The position numbers were made by a program, and so were the translations under genes. DNA of 64,000 bases from Protea cynaroides (lineage: Eukaryota; Streptophyta; Magnoliopsida; Proteales; Proteaceae). A model generated the notes under the pieces. That model saw nothing but the letters and a program-made list of their open reading frames with translations. It made no database searches and was not told the DNA's origin. Numbering within the stretch: position 1 is the stretch's first letter; every line of letters begins with the position of its first letter. This document shows, piece after piece, positions 57,291 to 64,000 of the stretch. The DNA lies in assembly GCA_028583415.1 (NCBI GenBank), contig CM053269.1, positions 27,160,254-27,224,253 of the forward strand, read 5' to 3'.

Positions 57291-57296
57291 GGCTTT
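57235..57296. repeat. Short direct repeat GGACTCATCAAAGTGGGCTT
   Basis: The 20-base word recurs after about 38 bp, at the 5' limit of the RNase H scrap. It may be a local tandem duplication made when the scrap was cut. Confidence 0.7.
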
Positions 57297-57506
57297 ACGC
57301 AATTGGTGCTATTGCTACTGTTTATCTTGACTCTGATAATTATTTAATTGGCAATTCCTATAAGGGTAGATCAGTTTTTTAAATTTTTGGGTTTCTATGG
57401 TCAGTTAAATTGGAACAAGTGTAATTGTCAGAAATTACTGGGTGGTATATGGAATTAAGGCATAGACCAGGGGGTGTACAAATAATTTTTCATTTAATTA
57501 ATTATA

Positions 57507-58084
57507 AAGCCCATTGACTAGTTGAAATTTGCATTATGGGTTTGACCGTTTTGGTCTGGTTCGTCACAGGTTAGCGATAAACTAACCTAGTCCACTGTGG
57601 GGTGATCCAACGTTTGGGATAGTATTATAAATAATAGGTTTGGAGTCCTTGCAACCCAAGTTGTTTAATTCCTCTCTCTGCTCCCATACGTAGAGAGAAC
57701 GAAAAGGATATCGGGCAGATTATGAAAGATTCGAATCAAAACTCGAAAAAGAATAAGTGGAAATCAATCTCCAACACAGGTATTGTCTTAATTGATCATC
57801 TCTTATTACTTCTATTGTATTCTAAGGTTCCTGCATGGATTGTCATGGATTTGTTTGAAACCCTAGACCCATTAAAGTCTTAACACTAACACCATAGTTT
57901 TGAAAGATGGTGACATTGTAGTGGGACACACAAACTGCTAGAAAGAGAGCACACTAATGGAATACATAAGAGAGAAGGTTGCAAACAACCAAAGATAGCA
58001 TTAATATATGCAATCCAAATGCACCAAAGGATTCTAGGCAGCATGGACCACTGCAATCCAAATGCACCAAAGGGTCCATGTATA
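57507..58084 (+). repeat. Long direct repeat, copy 1 (LTR-like plus LINE scrap)
   Basis: It shares GCCCATTGACTAGTTG, GTTGTTTAATTCCTCTCT, ACGTAGAG and GAAACCCTAGACCCA with 59781-60352. From about 57896 the shared part is LINE coding sequence on the minus strand. The LTR-like part has promoter-like TATAAATA near 57625 and 59922. The LTR start is uncertain (perhaps near 57452). Downstream, TGTATAGATTGTCATGGATTTT at 58079 resembles LTR sequence again, so the copy looks inserted within an LTR. Confidence 0.65.
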
Positions 58085-58253
58085 GATTGTCATGGATTTT
58101 CAATGGTCATTATTTTTTTGTAGTTACTACACAGACACTGAGAAAACTATTGCATATTTTTCCCAAAGGATAAATGTATATTTTGGTTAACTCTTGGAAA
58201 TGATTTTTTGCTTGCATGTGTTTTGACATTGTTAGCATAGTTAAACTATATGT

Positions 58254-59115
58254 ATGAGTCTTGTATTATTTACTGCTTATGTGATATTGTATTTAGACTC
58301 ATATGGTGATTTATATTTCAGGATATCTATCCTAGTAAGTTTGCTAGGAAATATGGTAGCTTCTATTCCCTCTCTATCTCGGATGAATTGTAAAAGGTGG
58401 TATGAACAACTAGAAGCTTGTCTAGGTCTACTTGACCTAGATGTAACAATTAAAGGAGAAAAACATGTGCTCTCACCAATGCAAGTACTCCGGTTGAAGT
58501 ACTAAAAATAGAAAAATTGGAAACTTTTAACAAGAAAACTATTCTGATCATGAGGCATATGTTCCTGAGGCCATGCATAATGGTGTTCAGATGAAGTAAA
58601 CTGCAAAGAAGTATCTACTAGAAATCAAAGGGAAATTTAATGTTTCTGAGAAAGAGCAGAGAAGTATTATGATGACCAAACTCACCAAACTCACTAGTGC
58701 AAGTTTTGATGGTAATGTAAGTGTCAAAGAATACATTATGGAGCTTTCAGCTACTGCTGAAAAACTCAAGACTATGGGGATTGCTTAAATGAAGAATTTC
58801 TGATCCATTGTTCATTGACTTCCCTACTTGAACAGTATTATCAAATTCAGGTTGCTGATAATACTCAAGAAAAAAATTGGAACATTAATCTCCATCTATA
58901 CATAGAAAGAAGGAAGGCTGGAGAAAAGAAAATTTGATATCATCAATGCCAAGGGTAAAGAAAAGGATGTGGTTGAGCAATGTGGGTGCTACAAGAAGGG
59001 ACATATAAAGAGAGAATGCAAGGCCAAACAAGCTTGGTTGGAGAAAAAAAAATATCTGAGACTTAAGAGCAAGAAGGTGACAAGCAATGAAGACTTGAGT
59101 TCAAGTTGTAGTTGA
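58254..59115 (+). pseudogene. Copia-like gag remnant, no pol
   Basis: The frame starts near 58350 (MNCKRWYEQLEACLGLLDLD) and continues in shifted frames with VSVKEYIMELSATAEKLKTMG, a typical UBN2 gag helix, and a broken knuckle (QCGCYKKGHIKREC, first Cys spacing lost) near 58975. It ends after SSSCS at 59113-59115. Stops at 58502, 58787 and others. Protease, integrase, RT and RNase H are absent between the two long repeats, so this is a gag-only or internally deleted element. Confidence 0.75.
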
Positions 59116-59780
59116 AGCTGCAAAAATAGCAAGTTTTCTTTACCTTTAGTTGTTTGCTTTCCTTTTGCCTTTGGTTCTTTGCTTTATTTTTACATTTTAT
59201 TATTTACATGGTTTTAGAAAACTCGGACTTTATGCCTTTTTGAGGAGATATTATTGAGATAATGTTTTAATGAAAGTATTTTCTTTATTTAATTATTCAC
59301 TTGTCATTTGTAATAGCTATGTGATATCTAGGGTAGAGTAGATACGAATTGAGATAGCTCATTTGGCAATGGTTAAAAGGTTTTGTGAGTGAAAGTTTTT
59401 AGATATGCTTGGTTAGTTGGAGACCTAGTATTTGCTTGTTTTTGTTTGTGGATATTATGGGCACAGTTATTGATATATTTACTGTAGCATTTGTTATTAG
59501 TATGCTTACTTTTATGACATGTTAAAGTTACAAGGTGGCATTTACCAAGGTTCAAAGACAGTTCATGCTATTAAATATACCTTTGTTTGTAACTGACAGA
59601 AAGTTATACGTCATATATTGGGGTTAATTGTCTACTGTTGTGCGATACTGGTATATTTGATGGTTGAATCAAATGTTGTGACGAGTTGTTGTGTAATGGA
59701 ATTCTATTGCCACACTGATCAATGGTAGTTTTGTAATTAATCTAACCCAAGTAAGAGAATATAAGATATTATCTTATTAT
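59116..59780. other. Internal non-coding part of the gag-only element
   Basis: T-rich sequence with no open frame of interest. A polypurine tract next to the second repeat is not obvious. Confidence 0.5.
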
Positions 59781-60352
59781 GGACTTAATTAATTCCCGAA
59801 CCCATTGACTAGTTGGAGTTTGCATTATGAGTTTGGCCAGTTTTGGTTTAGTTCATCACATGTTAAAGATAATCCAACCTGATCCATTGTAAGGGTGGTT
59901 TAGGATTTGAGATAGTATTATAAATACTAAGTTCAGAGTCTTTGCAGTCCAAGTTGTTTAATTCCTCTCTGCTCTCATACGTAGAGGGAATAAAAAGGGG
60001 ATCTCCGTGGACTATAGAAGATTTGAATCAAAGCTTGAACAAGAAAAGGTGGAAATCAATCTCCAACACAAGTATGTCTTAATTGATCATTTCTTATTAT
60101 TTTCATTATATTCTAGAATTCCTGTATAGATTGTCGTGGGTTTGTTTGAAACCCTAGACCCAGCAAGGTCTGAACACTAATACCACAGTTTTGAAAGATG
60201 GTGATATTGTAGCGGGACAGACATAATCTGCCAGAAAGAGAGCACACTGATGGAATACATAGGAGAGAGAAGGTTGCACACGACCAAAGATAGCATTAGT
60301 ATATGCAATCCAAATGCACCAAAGGATTCCAGCCACCATGGACTGAATCTTT
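59781..60352 (+). repeat. Long direct repeat, copy 2 (LTR-like plus LINE scrap)
   Basis: Second copy of the repeat at 57507-58084. The LTR-like part ends near 60172, and LINE sequence continues without a break to 62060. This side is therefore probably the original LINE flank, and copy 1 carries a duplicated piece of it. Confidence 0.65.
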
Positions 60353-62060
60353 TTAGTGTTAGCAGAAGGTAGGCGAATCATAAGAGATTAGAGATCCAAT
60401 CTCTATAATAGAAGATTACTGAAAGAGCGAGGAGAAACCAAAAGACCTCCAAATATGAGAAGCTAGTGGACAACTGAGAAATAAATGAGTGAAGTGATAT
60501 GAAGATACTGGCAAAACAGGCATTTAGTGGGAGGAACCTGAAGACCCCAAGATGATAGTAAACCAGAATGCAGTACCCGATCATGAAGCACCTTCCGTAG
60601 GAACATTGAGTTCGTGGAGACCCATTTTCGGAGTGTGGGATCCATTGAATATAAACGGTGATGAAATCCTAAGAAAAATACAATTACATGCGGGTAAACT
60701 ATTCTCAATCTACGAGTGCGACACTTTCACCAATAACTCTAGGGAATTACGGAAAACAAATAGATGATAAGAATGTGCTGCACCTGGTACAGATCATATT
60801 CTCTCTTTTGCCGGTGCATTCCCCTTCCCGTTCCATCCAATCGATCCCACAAGGATGATGAAATCAATTCCAACTGATCCATGTTATTTAACCAAATCGG
60901 ATTAGCATAACAATTAACCTCCAAGGCAAGTCTATAAGCAGAAGAGACAAAGTTTGCCATTGGCTGTTGGACCAGATGTAAGTATCCGCCGCCTCATTGA
61001 AGGGGATTGGAATAGCGACTATAGATAAGGCAATTTCCTCTGGCCACCAATAAAAGACCCGCTTCACTCGCCAAGTTAAAGTAGTAAAATCAATAAAATC
61101 GGAGACATGCAAATGAGCATTTTGTGGGATAGGGAAAGGAGCTAATGGTAGTCGATAGCCTGGGATTAATAGATCAGTCCACGGATTAACTGTATGTCCC
61201 ATGCCCAATTCTTATAAACAGACCTTGACAAAGATGGTTTCGGGATTTGCGAATGGATTTGGATTTCCAGCCCCAAGACGCCTGACAATAGTTCAACTGT
61301 ATCTACTGGTATTCGCATAGGGATCCCATCATCATTCATATCCAATGGGTCCCACACTTTAAAGATAGGTCCCACATCACATCGACAGTGATGGAATCCC
61401 ATGAAGAGTACATGTATATGCAGGTGATCCAAACTCAAGACGCCCTACTACGACGTAGCTTGACGAAACAAACAATTTGGAAAGTACTGGACTTTCATAA
61501 CACAACCCCAAAGAGAGGTATGAGGATCGAGTAACTCCCAACATTTTTCTGCTAATAGAGCTCTATTCATTGTATGAGACAATTTGATATCGAGCCCTCC
61601 AGCTTTTTTGGGATCACAAATTTGATTCCATTGAATGATGGGAATCAGAGATTAGTCCCCATAACTCCAAAAGAATCGTCGATTAATTTTATCCAGTTCA
61701 TCATGAATGGAAGAAGGGAGTGCAAAACATGACATAGTATTGAGGCAAAGTAGACAAAGTTGGTTGAATAAGCACTGCCTTCATAGCTTGAGATAAATAC
61801 CCGGCTTTCCATTTCCATGAGCAGAGACTGCGATCTTAATGCATTGTTTGTCATACGTTAAGAACATATAGATGTTGTAATCCACTCAAAAATCCTTTTA
61901 CATGACATTCACCTGGAAAAAAAATGGTGCATAAGTTTGTTTTACTGTGTCGACTAATATCAGTTGACCCACCCAGTTGGAATGGATGCAAACTAGCTTC
62001 CAGCTTCCTGCTTCCTTTGCCAAGGAAGATCAGTTCAAGCACTACTTTCACGAAACTGAT
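60173..62060 (-). pseudogene. LINE ORF2 C-terminal part (late RT to zf-RVT)
   Basis: Minus-strand frames read, in order: late RT/thumb traces near 62050-61650, PKKAGGLDIKL and NRALLAEKCWELL (the usual helix before zf-RVT) near 61620-61520, then VNPWTDLLIPGYRLP and VFYWWPEEIALSIVAIPIP near 61190-61010. The zf-RVT region FLRKVLHDRVLHSGLL with PPTKCLFCQ follows near 60620-60530, and WCIWIAYTNAIF near 60340. The RNase H that should follow is replaced by the LTR-like repeat at 60172. Many stops. Confidence 0.85.
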
Positions 62061-64000
62061 AGCATTTCAATGACAGTAGCAAGGGACATTTGTCAAATAG
62101 GAATTCAATAGTACGAGTTCAACCATCTGGCTTCAAATCCCAGACTATAGGTAGAGCAAAACTATTAGTACGAAGTTCTCAGCCCCAAATGACAAACTTT
62201 CCAATACCAAAAGCCACGAGAGTTCACCATTCCAGATACCCAATCAAGAGCTCAAAACAGATCGTGTAGCAGTGCAAGTAGTCTATATCCTTTTTGACTA
62301 TGGTACAAGAGAGGAGAAAGGCTTCCGTAACTCTATTGTGGTTCCACCACAGTCATCACTTGCAGACCAGGAGTGGAGTAACTTTTCCCCTTCAAAGAAC
62401 AAGAACAGCCACTGCCAGCAGACTTGAAGAGGAACGGTTGGCTTTCCTACTTGCTGAAACTCCAGAATCTCAACTCAGGAGTAATCATGAAATTGAAAAA
62501 AGATATCCACTACAAACTCCGGTAGTCTATCACCGTAACTTCATCTTCCGGCGCATCAAGATCCTGATAACTGCACACCCAAAACAGATGCACATGATGT
62601 CAGTGCAGCAAAATAAAGAATACAGAATTTTTCTCTTGTTGGCTTGAATCAAGTGGAAGCTAACAGATGCTGGCCAACAATAGACAGATATTCTACCCAT
62701 TCAGATTTCAACAATGGCATAGTAGCAATCTGTTGTTGCCTTAACTTTACAGTAAAGATGCATTTATTGTTTTCCTGCTGCTCTATCTAGTTGTAAGTAA
62801 AAGGGAAGGGAAGCCGTATAAAAATAAATAAATAAATAAATAAAGAGTATTTGTAATCATGTTTATGTAACCTCCTTCAAACTCTCACCATATTTAGTAA
62901 TTATACTTTTCATATGTAATCTTTACTTTCATTTTTAAATCCCAGGGATTTGGTTCCAAATGAAAGTAAAATTTAAGAACCAGATTTCGAATCATTTGGA
63001 GTTGGTTGCAAAAACATGTTGGATAATAATTACAAAAGTTCCCATCTTAGTTTTGATTTAATCTCACTTCTCGTTGCTGAAGAGAGGAGAGGGAGGAAAA
63101 ATCACACAAACTGTTGTGGATATATGGCCTCGTGGGGAAAGGAAAGGAAAGGAAATGATAGCTGGCACCTTTTTTCACATATTCCACCTTTTCCCTTGAT
63201 ATTTCATTCCCTCTAATTTCCTATGTAATGGGTGAAACACAACGGAAATAAACTGTTACCTAGATACTTTGAAGGATTCAGATGCACCAGTGTTAATGAA
63301 TGATCAACATGAGTTTTGTTGAAGTGCATCACAATATATTATGATGAGCTGTACTCTTAATGCATATTTAAAGAAAACCCCTTTCCCCTCATGCCAATTG
63401 TTAGCATTCTCCAAGTATGACAATTCCAATTCTTTTGGATTTTGACATCCATAGAACTTCATAATTTCCCCAACTTTTCACTTCCTAGAACAACCAAAAG
63501 GAGGCAAGGTGCATTTCTTCCCACAGCCAGTAAAAAGAAAATCAAATGCAGCCACAAGCATGATGCACAGTAGATCAAGTCAAGGACCCAGCAATTACTT
63601 CTTTTAGACAAAATTTGATGCACAGAGCACAACGTATCTAGACATACCATAGTTTGGGTTTCTTAATCACAAATAAGAAAACTGTCACATCATGTGGCTG
63701 ACCAAAACTCAACACCGAACTAGTGGGATTCCTGTGCGCAAAAAAGAGAAATAATAGAAAGGGATGGGAAAGGCCACAGAAGGTCTTTAAATAGATCTGG
63801 ACTCAATACCAAAATTAAATCATAAATGGCTTTATCTGGTCCTTGAATTGGTTGTTTTCTCCGGCAAACAGAAAAATGTACCTCATCAGAAGCTAACACA
63901 GATTCCAACTGATATAGAAATAGCATTCCACAATTTTAAGTATGCGAAAGATCGTGGGAAATTGCTAAATCAGGGCAACTAAACCAGTTGAGTCCAACTA
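62061..64000. other. Right end of window, no recognised gene
   Basis: A 117-codon plus-strand frame (62294-62647) and a 68-codon minus-strand frame (63720-63926) are open but match no family I know. The latter has splice-like GAGGTACAT and TTTTGCGCACAG words on its strand. A (AAAT)n run lies at about 62822-62845. It may be low-copy host DNA, such as an intron or UTR, since no transposon words appear. Confidence 0.4.

Noticed and set aside
62294..62647. 117-codon frame as a host gene
   Set aside because: No recognisable domain, splice structure or second exon; kept only as an unassigned region.

Overview
The window is nuclear DNA from a flowering plant, made up almost entirely of nested and decayed transposable elements. 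This is shown by plant-type Ty1/copia lineages (Sirevirus-like, Ale/Retrofit-like, Tork/Ivana-like), a Ty3/gypsy-type element with 2.4-kb LTRs, plant L1-type LINEs (DUF4283 + CCHC ORF1; endonuclease-RT-zf-RVT-RNase H ORF2), a CACTA-like DNA element and a CYP89A-like cytochrome P450 relic. The species cannot be told from the sequence. I found no intact host gene, RNA gene, CRISPR array or bacterial-type operon.

The window is three contigs joined by two runs of exactly 500 N (22125-22624 and 54388-54887). Contig 1 (1-22124): the 3' part of a Sirevirus-like copia element (1-4086) sits in a minus-strand LINE (4092-7812, and probably its 5' block 10446-11182). That LINE is split by an Ale-like copia element (7813-10445). 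Next come a CACTA-like element (11183-13225) carrying a 158-bp fold-back MITE, a LINE RNase H scrap (13225-13413), a solo gypsy LTR (13677-16050), an unassigned block with a (GA)n tract (16056-17604), and a gypsy element in plus orientation (LTR 17605-20014, PBS 20017) running into the first gap.

Contig 2 (22625-54387) starts with a LINE endonuclease scrap and the CYP89A-like pseudogene (23294-24312). From 25063 to its end it repeats positions 4092-17604 of contig 1 in inverted order. The inverted copy (arm B) has the same LINE, Ale element, CACTA-like element, RNase H scrap and solo LTR. It also has two insertions absent from arm A: a Tork/Ivana-like copia element (29352-36677, target duplication ATTAT) and a Sirevirus-like element (41099-49887) inside the Ale gag. 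Removing the insertions private to each arm leaves about 13.2-13.3 kb in both, differing by roughly 2-4 percent by eye. The exact 500-N joins and the end of contig 2, seven bases short of the Sirevirus junction seen in arm A, make an uncollapsed second haplotype scaffolded in reverse the leading explanation. A true inverted segmental duplication remains possible.

Contig 3 (54888-64000) is more LINE debris (endonuclease/ORF1 at 54888-56060, RNase H at 56806-57290, zf-RVT region at 60173-62060), a gag-only copia-like element between long direct repeats (57507-60352), a miniature poly(A) retroposition footprint (56224-56280), and about 1.9 kb at the right end where I recognise nothing.

No reading frame of a complete element survives: every pol examined has stops, frameshifts or deletions. 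The window is therefore most useful as a layered record of insertions, and as a likely assembly problem. I did not find evidence of a new biological system. The most unusual signals are the inverted duplication, the perfect fold-back MITE with an empty allele in the other arm, a 19-base sequence repeated four times without change inside one gypsy LTR, and an LTR-gag fusion frame in the nested Sirevirus-like element.
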